A stretch of 37,507 nt of DNA from Hyphomonadaceae bacterium (GCA_947478925.1 CANJXY010000014.1:1-37507); one strand, 5' to 3'. Numbered from the stretch's first letter, positions 8,769 to 18,024 are shown. The notes: generated by a model not told the origin, from the letters alone. Made by a program: numbers and translations.

Positions 8769-8797
8769 TTGGCGAGCGTGCCGTCGTTTGTTATGAT
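8769..8797 (+). promoter_or_regulatory. sigma70-type promoter for the Hpt gene, overlapping a GANTC site
   Basis: TTGGCG, a 17-base spacer and TATGAT form a near-consensus -35/-10 pair about 54 bases before the Hpt ATG. The -10 runs into GATTC (8795-8799), a GANTC site, and a second GATTC lies at 8815-8819, inside the expected 5' leader. Confidence 0.5.
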
Positions 8798-8850
8798 TCG
8801 AGATATCACGATTTGATTCCGGGCGCGTTTGCCCAGCCGAGGAATGGGTT

Positions 8851-9342
8851 ATGTCGAAGCAGAAGCCCATCAAGGTCGTCACGCCCCCGAATCCGCTCAA
8901 GGCCAAGCTGGGCGGAGTGCTACCGGCGCTTGACCAGAAGGCCATCGCGCGCGCCGAGGCCGCGCTCGAAAACATGTCTTCGCAGTTCGCCGATTGGATT
9001 AACGAGGAACTCGCACGCCTGCTGGAAGCGTGGGCCGCCTATGAGAAGGCGCCGGGCACGCATGCGTCACGTAACGAACTGCACCGCCGCGCTCACGATC
9101 TCAAAGGCCTCGCACCAACCTATGGCTATCCGCTGGTCGGCCGCATCTGTGCGTCGCTGTGCAAGCTGACGGGCGATGAACATGGTAATCTGAATCCGCC
9201 GGACAAGCTGCTGAAGGCGCATGTCGACGCGGTGAAGGCCGCTGTGAGCGGCAAGATCATGGCATCCGATCATCCAGTCGGCCTCGCGCTTGCGAGCGAG
9301 CTCGAGGCGCAGACCAAAGCGCTGATCGCAGCCAAGGACTGA
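8851..9342 (+). CDS. Hpt (histidine phosphotransfer) domain protein
   Basis: 163 aa, single-domain, soluble and helical. The Hpt core HRRAHDLKGLAPTYGYP places the candidate phospho-His at 82 in the usual H-x-x-K-G context, followed by a second helix IGRICASL-like segment. Such proteins shuttle phosphate between response-regulator receivers in phosphorelays. The ATG has GAGGAA 7 bases upstream. No histidine kinase or receiver gene is adjacent, so its partners must be encoded elsewhere. The 30-residue N-terminal stretch before the helical bundle is basic and likely flexible. Confidence 0.88.
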   Translation: MSKQKPIKVVTPPNPLKAKLGGVLPALDQKAIARAEAALENMSSQFADWINEELARLLEAWAAYEKAPGTHASRNELHRRAHDLKGLAPTYGYPLVGRICASLCKLTGDEHGNLNPPDKLLKAHVDAVKAAVSGKIMASDHPVGLALASELEAQTKALIAAKD

Positions 9343-9350
9343 GCGCCAAC

Positions 9351-10130
9351 CTACCCCATCACTTCCTTCATACGCTCTTCCGTGAGCCCGTAGCCGGCCT
9401 CGGCCGGGATAACCAGCACCTTGCCGTCGGCGCGCTCCTCGACACGCGGCTCAACGGTGACGACGCGCTGGAGGCGGGCGGCGGTCTCAGCCTCGGCAGC
9501 GGTCGTAGAGCGGTCGAGGACCTGCAGGTTGAGGCGCGTCGGGAACATAAGCTTGGCCTCGCCCGTGAGGCGTCGCTGCAGCAGGCTCGCGGGCGACACC
9601 CATTCATGGTCGACGGCTTCGCGGCCATCGTGGCGGACGACCTGGCCGGCGGGGGCGTGGACCAGAAAAAAATGCGTGTCGAAACGGCGAGGCTCGAAGC
9701 TGGGCGTGATCCAGTGTGCGAATGGAACGAGGCGGTCGAGCGTCAGGCGAAGACCCGCATCGCGGATGAGCCGGATGAAACTGGTTGGGTCGGCTTCGAC
9801 GGCAGCGCGCTGATCGTCGAAAGCGGCAGAACCGGCGGCGTCCACTTCTTCGCCGCTGCGCGTTGCGAGCAGCAAGCCGGACTCCTCGAACACTTCGCGC
9901 GCAGCAGCGATACGCAGAGAGCGCGCATAGTGATCGTAAGTGCCGTCCGACAAGTCATCCCATGCGGGTTCAGCGTCGGCGGCTGCGACCTTGCCGCCGG
10001 GAAACACCCAGGCACTGGCGCCGAAAGCCATTCCTGCGCTACGACGAACCATCAGCACTTCCAATCCCGGCGCGTCGCGCACGATCAGGACGGTCGATGC
10101 GGGCTTGGGGCGATCACCTTCAGTGCTCAT
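9351..10130 (-). CDS. Nudix hydrolase, NUDT19-like
   Basis: 259 aa. The Nudix box is split: FPGGK near 43-47 and AAAREVFEESGLL near 75-87, with roughly 25 extra residues between, as in the NUDT19/RNU branch, some members of which hydrolyse acyl-CoAs or CoA. The ATG has GGAGA upstream. The stop lies 8 bases from the convergent Hpt gene. The split box means short-pattern searches may miss it. It pairs with another, canonical Nudix CoA pyrophosphatase at 21165-21788. Substrate not determinable here. Confidence 0.9.
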   Translation of the reverse strand: MSTEGDRPKPASTVLIVRDAPGLEVLMVRRSAGMAFGASAWVFPGGKVAAADAEPAWDDLSDGTYDHYARSLRIAAAREVFEESGLLLATRSGEEVDAAGSAAFDDQRAAVEADPTSFIRLIRDAGLRLTLDRLVPFAHWITPSFEPRRFDTHFFLVHAPAGQVVRHDGREAVDHEWVSPASLLQRRLTGEAKLMFPTRLNLQVLDRSTTAAEAETAARLQRVVTVEPRVEERADGKVLVIPAEAGYGLTEERMKEVMG

Positions 10131-10257
10131 TAGATCTCCGTAAACCTTCGAAATTGATGGCCGATTTGATGAAAATTCACCGATCGCATTTCGGCTGACC
10201 TTCAGGCGGCTCTGGTATCAGGGGGATAACTCAGAGCACCTCAGCCGGAACCAAGCA

Positions 10258-10956
10258 ATGACCCAAGCGCGCGCAACTCACCTGCGCCTCGTCCAGACCG
10301 AGCCCATGCCGCTGGCCGTCCGCCAGCCTCGCATCCGCTTCCGTTCGGTCGTGCGCCTGGCTGATGGCGAGGCGTTTGGCATGCATGCTGAATCAGACAT
10401 TAACTTTGAGGACACGTTCCATCCGCGTCATCTCACTGGAGCTCCGCTCCCCTCGGCGGCCGCGTGGCTTGGCGACCTGATCGAACGCGCCGGACGCCTG
10501 GCGCAGGAGACCAACCAGACGCTGCGTCCTCTCTCGATCCTCGCGCCAATGGCCGCTCTGGCCGACCAGGACGCGCCGATGGCGGCTGAAGCCGGCATCG
10601 CCCGCGCCGGCCTGCTGCCGCAGGAGGTTCGCCTCGATTTCTGTGACGCTTCGGTCTGCGCGCTTGAAGACCTGGCGCTGGACCGCGTCGATGCCTTCCG
10701 CCGTCGTGGGTTCCGTGTCGGCCTCGACGCCCGCAAGTCGTGGAGCACGCCGATGGGCGCGCGCGCACGCATGACCTTCGAAGCCGTGCGAATCGAACCG
10801 TCGCGCTGCGAAGCGCTTGAGATCCCGATGACACGCCTTGAAGTCGCGGCCGCCGAAGGTGTCGCACTAATCGCTGAAAACGTTCGCTGGCGCGATGCGG
10901 AACAACTCGCCGAACTCGGCATCTGCTTCGCAGTCGCGCCACGCGCTGACGGCTAG
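10258..10956 (+). CDS. degenerate EAL-domain-like protein
   Basis: 232 aa, soluble. The overall order resembles a cyclic-di-GMP phosphodiesterase EAL domain: an opening strand (IRFRSVVRLADGEAFGMHAE) where EAL would stand, a helix with a run of Ala, a strand VRLDFCD, a helix then FRVGLDARKSW in place of the DDFGTG segment, FEAVRIEPSRC in place of DxxKID, and VALIAENVRWRDAEQLAELGICFAVA in place of the late IAEGVE...GC-QGY segment. The acidic metal ligands and the EAL triplet are missing, so catalysis is unlikely. It may act as a protein-binding or nucleotide-sensing module. The RBS is weak. Assignment rests on recalled fold pattern. Confidence 0.6.
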   Translation: MTQARATHLRLVQTEPMPLAVRQPRIRFRSVVRLADGEAFGMHAESDINFEDTFHPRHLTGAPLPSAAAWLGDLIERAGRLAQETNQTLRPLSILAPMAALADQDAPMAAEAGIARAGLLPQEVRLDFCDASVCALEDLALDRVDAFRRRGFRVGLDARKSWSTPMGARARMTFEAVRIEPSRCEALEIPMTRLEVAAAEGVALIAENVRWRDAEQLAELGICFAVAPRADG

Positions 10957-11285
10957 CCCTTCAAGGTCCGTCCGGGAAGCCTCTGCCCCGATCAGAAAGC
11001 GGGCCCTGGCATGGTCGACAGGGTCGCGGGGCTGTCGACGTCGAGCGCGAGATCGGGGCGGCCATCCACTGCGAAGGTCGATTGTTCCCTTGCCAGCAGG
11101 CCGAAGACGAGGTGGTGCGCCGCCTTTTTACCGTCTCCATGGCTGCGAGCATCAGGCCGAGACGGACGATCATTTCGGCTTCTTCGCTCCGCTTTCGCGC
11201 ACTGGCTCGCCGATATCGCCGAGGAAGACGCCCGATCAGCTTGGCCGGAAGCCGACGCATGCAGGGCTGATCGAAGACCTCGCAG
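10957..11285. other. intergenic region with a coding-like minus-strand fragment
   Basis: No complete gene. On the minus strand one frame ending at TGA 10992-10994 stays open to about 11284 and has GC-rich third positions; its tail reads AAHHLVFGLLAREQSTFAVD then DLALDVDSPATL. The frame contains no usable ATG, GTG or TTG before the upstream stop, so it looks like a gene remnant or chance. No family recognised. Confidence 0.3.
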
Positions 11286-12773
11286 TCAGGTTATGAGCGC
11301 GTAGTCCATGTCGAGTTCGTCAGCGGCTTGCTCGAGACGGCGCTCAACGGACTCGGAGACGAGCGCGCGGTAAGGCGCGGCGACGCGCAGCGAGAGGGTG
11401 TCGCCGTCGCAGGTGAGCTTCGCGTGTTTCAGGAGGTCGGCGGAGCGCCCGGAGAAGTCGGCGGCGAGGCGCATGAGAGCGCCGAGCGCGCGCGCCCTGC
11501 CCGCCTGGATCGGATCAAGCAGTTTCTCGCTGACATCATTGCGGAGGCCTCGCTTGAAGCGTGAGGCGACTGCGAGCGCAAGCGCTGCGCGATCGCGGTG
11601 GCTGAGTCCCGGCAGTGGCGCACGGGCGACAAGGTCGAAAGCGAGATCGGCGCGATGATCCGGGTGCAGCAGCGCGCCGATATCGACAAGGCGACAAGCG
11701 GCGGCGGAAAGGCGCGCATTCAGCGTGTAAGGCGCGGCTTCCGACGCCCATTCGGCGAGGGCGCGGCCGAATTCCGCGGCGTGTTCGTCGGGGATCAGTG
11801 CGTCGAGGCCAGCGTCGAGCGGATCTTCCTGACGTTCGCCTGCATCGAGGCTGTCGAAGATAATGCCTTCGCGCACGCCGTAGGAGGAGATCATCACGGT
11901 CTTGAACTTGCCAAGTTCGATGACATTGCGGAGGACAGCGGCAGCATAGGGAATCGTCGCAGCCCGCTTGCGGGCCACTTCTTGGAGAAGGTCAGCATAT
12001 TTCTTGCTGTTGACGATCTCGCCCAGCATCTTGAGCAAGTCGGCTGCGTCCATCTCGTAGTTCTGCAGCATGTGCAGCGGGGCGCGTGTGAGTTCCATGT
12101 GCAGCGTGCCGATGGCGCGCCAAGCGCCGCCAACGGCAAAGAAGACATCGCCGGATTTCTTGAGCTCGGGCGCGCCTGCAAGCACCTCTTTCACGCGCGC
12201 GACGACCTTGTCCTCATTGTAGCCGCCGCCACTGTCGAGCGCGAGCGGACCGAGCGGATAGGTGGAGCCACCTTCATACCTGCCACTAACGAGACGCGCG
12301 AGTTCGAGACTGGAGCCGCCAAGATCGCCGGCGACGCCATCGACGCCCGGCGTTCCCGCAAGCACGCCTTCGGCGGCGAAGCGCGCTTCATCGTCACCGG
12401 TCAGGATACGGAGCGTGACGCCCGTTTCCTTTTTGACCCGCTCGACGAACTCTTTGCCGTCGACGGCTTCGCGCACAGCGGCAGTCGCGAACGGAAAAAG
12501 TGCTTCCACTTTCTGCGCACGGGTAATCGAGGCAAAACGCGAGAGCGCAGCGATGGCGATCTCGACCCCCTCCTTGTTGAGACTGCCTGACGAGGTGAGC
12601 CCGCGGCCAAGACCCGCGAGAACCTTCTCGTTGAAGCGCGGCTGCATGGCTCGGCCACGCACGTCATAGACAACCAGACGCACCGAGTTGGAGCCGACGT
12701 CCATCACGCCAACGCGCTTCCAGCGGACAGGTTTGCCGCTGCTTCTGGACTTGGTTATCGAAGGCGTACTCAT
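11286..12773 (-). CDS. ppx: exopolyphosphatase, Ppx/GppA family
   Basis: 495 aa. Releases phosphate from polyphosphate ends (or converts pppGpp, in GppA members). The actin-like/ASKHA motifs are present: phosphate-1 loop MDVGSNSVRLV (about 24-34), LTGDDEARFAAEGV (124-137) for the E-rich catalytic segment, and phosphate-2 loop DLGGSSLELARL (150-161). The C-terminal half is an HD-like helical domain. It follows ppk on the same strand after 54 bases, so synthesis and breakdown of polyphosphate are probably co-transcribed. The start is weakly supported by an RBS, but the basic N-terminal tail before WKRVGVMD is common in the alphaproteobacterial group. Confidence 0.93.
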   Translation of the reverse strand: MSTPSITKSRSSGKPVRWKRVGVMDVGSNSVRLVVYDVRGRAMQPRFNEKVLAGLGRGLTSSGSLNKEGVEIAIAALSRFASITRAQKVEALFPFATAAVREAVDGKEFVERVKKETGVTLRILTGDDEARFAAEGVLAGTPGVDGVAGDLGGSSLELARLVSGRYEGGSTYPLGPLALDSGGGYNEDKVVARVKEVLAGAPELKKSGDVFFAVGGAWRAIGTLHMELTRAPLHMLQNYEMDAADLLKMLGEIVNSKKYADLLQEVARKRAATIPYAAAVLRNVIELGKFKTVMISSYGVREGIIFDSLDAGERQEDPLDAGLDALIPDEHAAEFGRALAEWASEAAPYTLNARLSAAACRLVDIGALLHPDHRADLAFDLVARAPLPGLSHRDRAALALAVASRFKRGLRNDVSEKLLDPIQAGRARALGALMRLAADFSGRSADLLKHAKLTCDGDTLSLRVAAPYRALVSESVERRLEQAADELDMDYALIT

Positions 12774-12827
12774 ACGCAGGCCGCTGGTCCCTGTCTGGTC
12801 CCAGCACCTTCACCGGATACGCCGGTT

Positions 12828-15038
12828 TCAGTCCCTGGGCTTGAGCTCCGGTGGCGTAGCCAGCCGGAGCGCGCTGCCCCGGCCCGACAGGCTGGGGTTT
12901 TCGAGGAAGTAGTCGTGTGCCGAAAAGGACTGGAGGCCCTTGCCTGCCGCGCTACGCACATAGCTTCCATCCGGGCGCAACGTCCAGCTTTGAGCGTTGT
13001 CATTCAGGTTCGCCAGCATGATCTGGTCGAGAACCTGGTTATGCACAGTCGGATTCCGGATCGGCGTGAGCGTTTCGACACGGCGGTCGAGGTTCCGCTG
13101 CATCCAGTCCGCCGACGTAATGAACACTTTCGCCTCATCGGACGGCAGGCCGGCGCCGGCGCCAAAGCAAACGATTCGCGCGTGCTCGAGGAAGCGGCCC
13201 ACGATGGAGCGCACGACGATGTTCTCTGACAATCCCGGCACGCCGGGGCGGAGGCAGCAGATGCCGCGCACGATCAGCTGGATCTGCACGCCGGACTGGC
13301 TAGCCCTGTAGAGCGTGTCGATGATTGTCTCGTCCACCAGCGCGTTGAGCTTGGCCCAGATCTGCGCCGGACGTCCAGCCTTGGCATGGGCGATCTCGTC
13401 TTCGATCAATCCGATCAGCGTCGACTTGATGCCAAAGGGCGAGATCGCCATCGCTTCCATCTGCGCCGGCTTGGAGTAACCAGTGACGTAATTGAACAGG
13501 CGGCCGGCATCGCGTCCGATCGCTTCGTCAGCGGTGAACAACGATAGGTCGTCATAGATGCGCGCGGTGATCGGGTGATAGTTGCCAGTGCCGACATGGG
13601 CGTAGGCGCGTAATGACCCCTGCTCGCGCCGGATCACCAGCGAGACCTTGGCGTGCGTCTTCAATTCGATGAAGCCGTAGACGACCTGCACACCGGCGCG
13701 TTCCATGTCGCGCGCAAGGCGGAGGTTGGCCTCCTCGTCGAAGCGTGCTTTCAGCTCAACCAGCGCCGTGACGTTCTTTCCGGCTTCGGCGGCCTCGATC
13801 AGGGCTGCGACGATGGGCGAGTTCTTGGACGTACGGTAGAGCGTCTGCTTCACGGCGACGACATCGGGATCGCGGGCAGCCTGGCGCAGGAACTGCGCGA
13901 CCACGTCGAAGCTCTCATACGGGTGGTGGACAAGGATGTCCTTGACGCGGATGGCGGCGAAGATGTCGCCATTGTGCTCGCGGACCCGCTCGGGGAAGCG
14001 CGGCTCGAAAGGCGGGAAGACGAGATCCGGACGACCGTCGACGATCAGCTCGCGCAGCTGGTTCATACCCATGATGCCTTCGACCTCGACTACGTCGATA
14101 GGTTCTGCTTCGATTTCCTCGATGAAGAAGGTCTTGAGGTGTTCTGGCGCACTTCGGTCAATCTTGAGGCGCACGATACGGCCACGGCGGCGCTGTTTCA
14201 GCAGGATCTCGAATTCGCGGACGAGATCTTCAGCCTCTTCCTCGATCTCGATATCGCTATCGCGGATGACGCGCAGCATGCAGCGCCCCTTGGACAGGCA
14301 GTCCGGGAACAGAGTGTCGAGGAACAGCGTTATGACGTCTTCGAGCGCTATAAAGCGGCGGTTGTCAGGCTTACCCGGCAACTCAATGAAGCGCTCTACG
14401 TGGGTGGGGATTGGAACGAGAGCGCGCAGTTTCACTCCATCGGCCTGACGGTGCAGCGCGAACCCGACGGCGAAGCCTTGGTTCGGCAGGAACGGGAACG
14501 GATGTGATGGGTCGATGGCGAGGGGCGTCAGGACCGGGAAGACGCGCTCCATGAAGCGGGCGCGCAGCCAGTCGCGGTCAATGTCGCTGAGTTCGACGGC
14601 GTCGACCACGGCAAGGCCTGCATGGCGCATCTCGGCGCGGATGGAGGTCCAGATGCGCTGCTGCTCGGCCATCAGCAGGCCGGCTTCGGCGCCGATGCGC
14701 TGCAGCTGCTGTTGTGGCGTCAGGCCATCGGAGCTAACGCGCGTGATGTTGCTGCGAACCTGTTGACGCAGGCCGGCGACACGGACCGAGTAGAACTCAT
14801 CAAGGTTGCTGGCGGAGATTGAGATGAAGCGCAACCGCTCCAGCAGCGGATGGGCGCGGTTCTCTGCTTCCTCGAGGACGCGGGAGTTGAACTTGAGCCA
14901 GCTGAGTTCGCGGTTGAAGAAACGCTCGGGCGTGTTGGCAAGGGGCGAGGTGACGCCAACGGCTTTCGCGACCCGCTTGGGGGCCGATTTGCGCGCACGC
15001 ACCGTGCGTTCGGTTTTGACCGATCGTTTTGCCATCAT
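12828..15038 (-). CDS. ppk: polyphosphate kinase 1
   Basis: 736 aa, full length. Makes polyphosphate reversibly from ATP. N-terminal domain begins [20 protein letters not shown] (about 39-58) and [19 protein letters not shown]. The two PLD-like catalytic histidines are visible: His462 in [12 protein letters not shown], equivalent to the autophosphorylated His435 of the E. coli enzyme, and His619 in [12 protein letters not shown], equivalent to His592. [12 protein letters not shown] and [15 protein letters not shown] are further family blocks. A basic Lys/Arg-rich tail of about 30 residues precedes the fold. The second Met is as good a start as the first. It lies between hdaA and ppx on the minus strand. 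Confidence 0.97.
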   Translation of the reverse strand: MMAKRSVKTERTVRARKSAPKRVAKAVGVTSPLANTPERFFNRELSWLKFNSRVLEEAENRAHPLLERLRFISISASNLDEFYSVRVAGLRQQVRSNITRVSSDGLTPQQQLQRIGAEAGLLMAEQQRIWTSIRAEMRHAGLAVVDAVELSDIDRDWLRARFMERVFPVLTPLAIDPSHPFPFLPNQGFAVGFALHRQADGVKLRALVPIPTHVERFIELPGKPDNRRFIALEDVITLFLDTLFPDCLSKGRCMLRVIRDSDIEIEEEAEDLVREFEILLKQRRRGRIVRLKIDRSAPEHLKTFFIEEIEAEPIDVVEVEGIMGMNQLRELIVDGRPDLVFPPFEPRFPERVREHNGDIFAAIRVKDILVHHPYESFDVVAQFLRQAARDPDVVAVKQTLYRTSKNSPIVAALIEAAEAGKNVTALVELKARFDEEANLRLARDMERAGVQVVYGFIELKTHAKVSLVIRREQGSLRAYAHVGTGNYHPITARIYDDLSLFTADEAIGRDAGRLFNYVTGYSKPAQMEAMAISPFGIKSTLIGLIEDEIAHAKAGRPAQIWAKLNALVDETIIDTLYRASQSGVQIQLIVRGICCLRPGVPGLSENIVVRSIVGRFLEHARIVCFGAGAGLPSDEAKVFITSADWMQRNLDRRVETLTPIRNPTVHNQVLDQIMLANLNDNAQSWTLRPDGSYVRSAAGKGLQSFSAHDYFLENPSLSGRGSALRLATPPELKPRD

Positions 15039-15129
15039 CGCCCAGTGTTTTCGGCCGGTCTTGCGCCGGTCGTGAACAACCTGCTTATCATCAAGACGTT
15101 ACGGAACTTTTGCAGGATCAAATATAGGT

Positions 15130-15813
15130 TCAGCCGGGGTCCATTCCGAGCGCTATCAAGGCAGCGCGCGCGGACCGGAGACCCTCCGCCCGGCCTGGCG
15201 TTCGGGCGATTTCGTCGGCGACGCGGGTGACCGCTTCCCAAGAGGGCTCCATCCGACGCGCTAGATAAGTCACGGATTCTTCTGGAATAATCAGGTGGCG
15301 CAGGGCGCATTCCTCGCGCAGGCGGGCGGCGAGGGTTTCGTCGTCTGGGGAATCTATGGCGGCAACCGGCATGGCCACGAGGCGCGAGCGGAGATCGAGC
15401 GGGGTGGCGAACCAATCGGCGGGGCTTCCTTGCCCGGCAAGCAGGACTGGCACGCCACGGTCACGGCAAAGGTTGAGAGCGGCGAGAAGACCGAGACCGG
15501 CGTCGGTGTGGTCGGCGTCGTCCATCGCCAGCGCGGAGACAGAAAGGCTCGCGATCTCATCCATTTCGGCATTCGCCAGCGCAGCACCGGTGACGAGCGC
15601 TGCGCCAGCGTCGGCCGCCCACAAATGAAGGAGACGCGTGCGGCCGGACTTCGCCTCGCCGATAAGCGCGAGTTGCTGGCCCGGCCAATGACGCCAGCGA
15701 CGCAGCGCAACGAGGGCATTAGAGTACGACCCCGTTTCGATCAGGGGACGGCTGTCAGGATCCGCCTTCGGAAAGTCCAAAAACAGCTGGCTGGCGTGCC
15801 GGCCGTTGGTCAT
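15130..15813 (-). CDS. hdaA: HdaA, DnaA-related replication inhibitor (Hda homologue)
   Basis: 227 aa from the ATG at 15813; the track's extra 55 N-terminal residues overlap the upstream gene in another frame. The N-terminus carries the beta-clamp binding motif QLFLDF (9-14), the hallmark of Hda proteins, followed by a DnaA-type AAA+ core. The Walker A segment reads GEAKSGRTRLL, with Arg where the catalytic Lys normally stands, and Walker B reads ALAMDDADH. Together with the DNA-loaded clamp, HdaA stimulates ATP hydrolysis by DnaA and so limits initiation. It follows the DUF2066 gene after 13 bases and precedes ppk by 91. Confidence 0.9.
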   Translation of the reverse strand: MTNGRHASQLFLDFPKADPDSRPLIETGSYSNALVALRRWRHWPGQQLALIGEAKSGRTRLLHLWAADAGAALVTGAALANAEMDEIASLSVSALAMDDADHTDAGLGLLAALNLCRDRGVPVLLAGQGSPADWFATPLDLRSRLVAMPVAAIDSPDDETLAARLREECALRHLIIPEESVTYLARRMEPSWEAVTRVADEIARTPGRAEGLRSARAALIALGMDPG

Positions 15814-15826
15814 TGTCCATTCATTC

Positions 15827-16888
15827 TCAGGGCGCTCCCGACACCAGAAGCACCCAGCCGCCGCCCACGCCGTTGCGTAGGTCGACGCCGCGCGAGCGCA
15901 GGTCCGAGGCGAGCTGTTCCGGCCGGCCGGAGTAGGAGAAGGAAATGTCAGCGCCGACAACGGTGATCGACTCGACATTGAGATCGCGAACGAGGCGCGA
16001 ATTTTCCAGACCCTTGCGGATCTTGGTCCACTGCTGAATGTCCTGGAACTGGGCTATCAGCGATACGCTGGTCGCGCCAGTCGAGCGGACGACCGACGCC
16101 GCTTTCCAGGCCCGTTCGAGTTCAGCGACAGCGCCAGACTGGGCCGAAGACAAGCTGACGAACGGGCCAACGACGCCGATTGTCGGGTTGGGAACCGTGG
16201 TGCGCATGTCGGTGAGGCGCACGTAATACTGCGGGCCCTGCATATAGACCTCGGCAATGACGCCGTGGTCGGTATGGGTGCGCGAGAGTTCATCCTGAAT
16301 GTCGGACGTGGACGGACGCTGCGTCCATGTCTGGACCGAACCGACATACGGCGCGAGTGCAGTTTCATCCGACTTGCCGGAGACAGCCGATGCGCTGCGG
16401 TTGACCCATTGCGCGCCCCAGTCTGCGGCGTTGACGTTGGAGGCCGCGACTGGAACGATAAGGGACGAGGCGGCCTGATTGTCGACGTAAGCGACGCCGC
16501 GCTGGTCGAGATAGGCCCGGACGCGATCCTCCTCGAACGTCCAGGTGACGAGACCCGTGGCGCGAATGCCTCCAGCGACGGACGAGCTCTTCATTTCGCC
16601 TTGCGTCTGGTAGCTGCGATAGAGCTGTGCGACGGCCGATGCTTCGAGGGGCGAGCGCGTGGCGGCGCGATCTTCCGGCAGGGTCAGCCGGTCGATCAGG
16701 CGCTGTGCGCCGACGAGGCGGGCCGCGTTCCTGCCTTGCAGACTGGCGTCGGCGGCGCTGGGCGCCACGCTATCGACCACAAGGTCACGCACCCGGTAGA
16801 CCGGGTTCTGGGCGAATGCACTGCCCGCCACGACGGCGGACACAACTGCAAGGGCAACGAATCTGGCAATTTTCTTCATGGCGGGCAT
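15827..16888 (-). CDS. DUF2066 protein with signal peptide
   Basis: About 353 aa from the ATG at 16888, which has GGAAGG eleven bases upstream; the ATG three codons later is also possible. A signal peptide is evident: MKKIARFVALAVVSAVVAGSAFA with AFA|Q cleavage. The mature protein, predicted periplasmic, has the DUF2066 pattern (VYRVRDLVVDSVAPSAADA, then ARLVGAQRLIDRLTLPED). No function is established for the family that I know of. First gene of the block with hdaA, ppk and ppx, divergent from purM over about 94 bases, an order shared by several Alphaproteobacteria. Confidence 0.85.
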   Translation of the reverse strand: MPAMKKIARFVALAVVSAVVAGSAFAQNPVYRVRDLVVDSVAPSAADASLQGRNAARLVGAQRLIDRLTLPEDRAATRSPLEASAVAQLYRSYQTQGEMKSSSVAGGIRATGLVTWTFEEDRVRAYLDQRGVAYVDNQAASSLIVPVAASNVNAADWGAQWVNRSASAVSGKSDETALAPYVGSVQTWTQRPSTSDIQDELSRTHTDHGVIAEVYMQGPQYYVRLTDMRTTVPNPTIGVVGPFVSLSSAQSGAVAELERAWKAASVVRSTGATSVSLIAQFQDIQQWTKIRKGLENSRLVRDLNVESITVVGADISFSYSGRPEQLASDLRSRGVDLRNGVGGGWVLLVSGAP

Positions 16889-16949
16889 ACGTATCAGCGC
16901 CTTCCGGCCATTGTAAGGCAGGTTGTGCATGAACGGTTTGCCATGCTGG

Positions 16950-16967
16950 CGATAACCCGGATTATCG
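16950..16967. promoter_or_regulatory. inverted repeat in the DUF2066/purM divergent region
   Basis: CGATAA and TTATCG are perfect inverted 6-base arms separated by six bases, ending 15 bases before the purM ATG. The position suits an operator for purM or for both divergent operons. No known purine operator is claimed. Confidence 0.35.
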
Positions 16968-16982
16968 TGTTAGTGGCGGCGC

Positions 16983-18014
16983 ATGACCGGCCCGGATTCC
17001 AAGACTCCCCTGACCTACCGCGATGCCGGTGTCGACATCGACGAAGGCGACGCACTTGTGGACGCGATTGCGCCGCTGGCGGCCTCGACGAAACGCCCCG
17101 GTGCGGATGGCGCACTCGGCGGCTTCGGCGGGCTGTTTGACCTGAAAGCCGCCGGGTTCAAGGACCCCGTGCTTGTTTCGGGTACGGACGGTGTTGGCAC
17201 CAAGCTGATGCTGGCCTTTGCGACGGGCCGTCATGAAACGATCGGTATCGACCTCGTCGCCATGTGCGCGAACGACGTGCTGGCGCAGGGCGCCGAGCCG
17301 CTGTTCTTCCTCGACTACTTCGCGACGGGAAAGCTCGACAAGGGTACGGGCGCCAAGGTTGTTGCCGGGATCGCCGAAGGTTGCCGTCAGGCGGGCTGCA
17401 CGCTGGTCGGCGGCGAGACGGCGGAGATGCCGGGCATGTATGCGCCGGGGCATTACGATCTCGCCGGCTTCGTGGTTGGCGGGGTCGAGCGCGAAGACAT
17501 TCTGCCGCGCATGCAGGACATGAAGGCGGGCGATCTGCTGGTGGCGATGCCATCGTCCGGGCCGCACTCCAATGGCTACTCTCTGATCCGCAAGATCGTG
17601 GAACGCAGCGGGCTCAAGCTGGAAGATCCTGCGCCCTTCGAGCCGGGCAAGACGCTGGGCGAGGCGCTGCTGGCCCCGACAAAAATCTACGTGAAGGCGA
17701 TCCTTCCGCTTATCCGCAACAAGCGCATCAAGGGTCTCGCACACATAACAGGCGGCGGGCTCACCGAGAACACGCCGCGCATGTTGCCCGATCATCTCGT
17801 GCCGAAAATCGACTACAAGGCATGGAAACTACCGCCGGTGTTCCAGTGGCTGCAGGAAACCGGTGCGATGTCGGATGAAGAAATGCGGCGTACATTCAAC
17901 TGCGGCGTCGGTCTCGTGATGGCAGTCGAGCCAGCGGTGGCGATGCCGCTGATGGAGCGACTAGCGAATGAAGGTGAGGACGCCTTCGTTATCGGCGAGC
18001 TGGTTTCAGCGTGA
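16983..18014 (+). CDS. purM: phosphoribosylformylglycinamidine cyclo-ligase (AIR synthetase)
   Basis: 343 aa, full length. Fifth step of de novo purine synthesis: ATP-dependent ring closure of FGAM to aminoimidazole ribonucleotide. Family motifs: DGVGTKL near 62-68, [47 protein letters not shown] and [14 protein letters not shown]. The start ATG has only a weak SD. purN follows after 10 bases and is probably translated from the same mRNA. Confidence 0.97.
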   Translation: MTGPDSKTPLTYRDAGVDIDEGDALVDAIAPLAASTKRPGADGALGGFGGLFDLKAAGFKDPVLVSGTDGVGTKLMLAFATGRHETIGIDLVAMCANDVLAQGAEPLFFLDYFATGKLDKGTGAKVVAGIAEGCRQAGCTLVGGETAEMPGMYAPGHYDLAGFVVGGVEREDILPRMQDMKAGDLLVAMPSSGPHSNGYSLIRKIVERSGLKLEDPAPFEPGKTLGEALLAPTKIYVKAILPLIRNKRIKGLAHITGGGLTENTPRMLPDHLVPKIDYKAWKLPPVFQWLQETGAMSDEEMRRTFNCGVGLVMAVEPAVAMPLMERLANEGEDAFVIGELVSA

Positions 18015-18024
18015 GGATCGACGT

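Noticed and set aside
8358-8975. Minus-strand ORF of 205 aa overlapping the Hpt start
   Set aside because: Low-complexity Arg/Ser/Pro composition, and it overlaps the promoter and start of a real gene.
11598-14507. Plus-strand ORFs of 330 and 284 aa over ppx and ppk
   Set aside because: Antisense shadows of strongly conserved enzymes.
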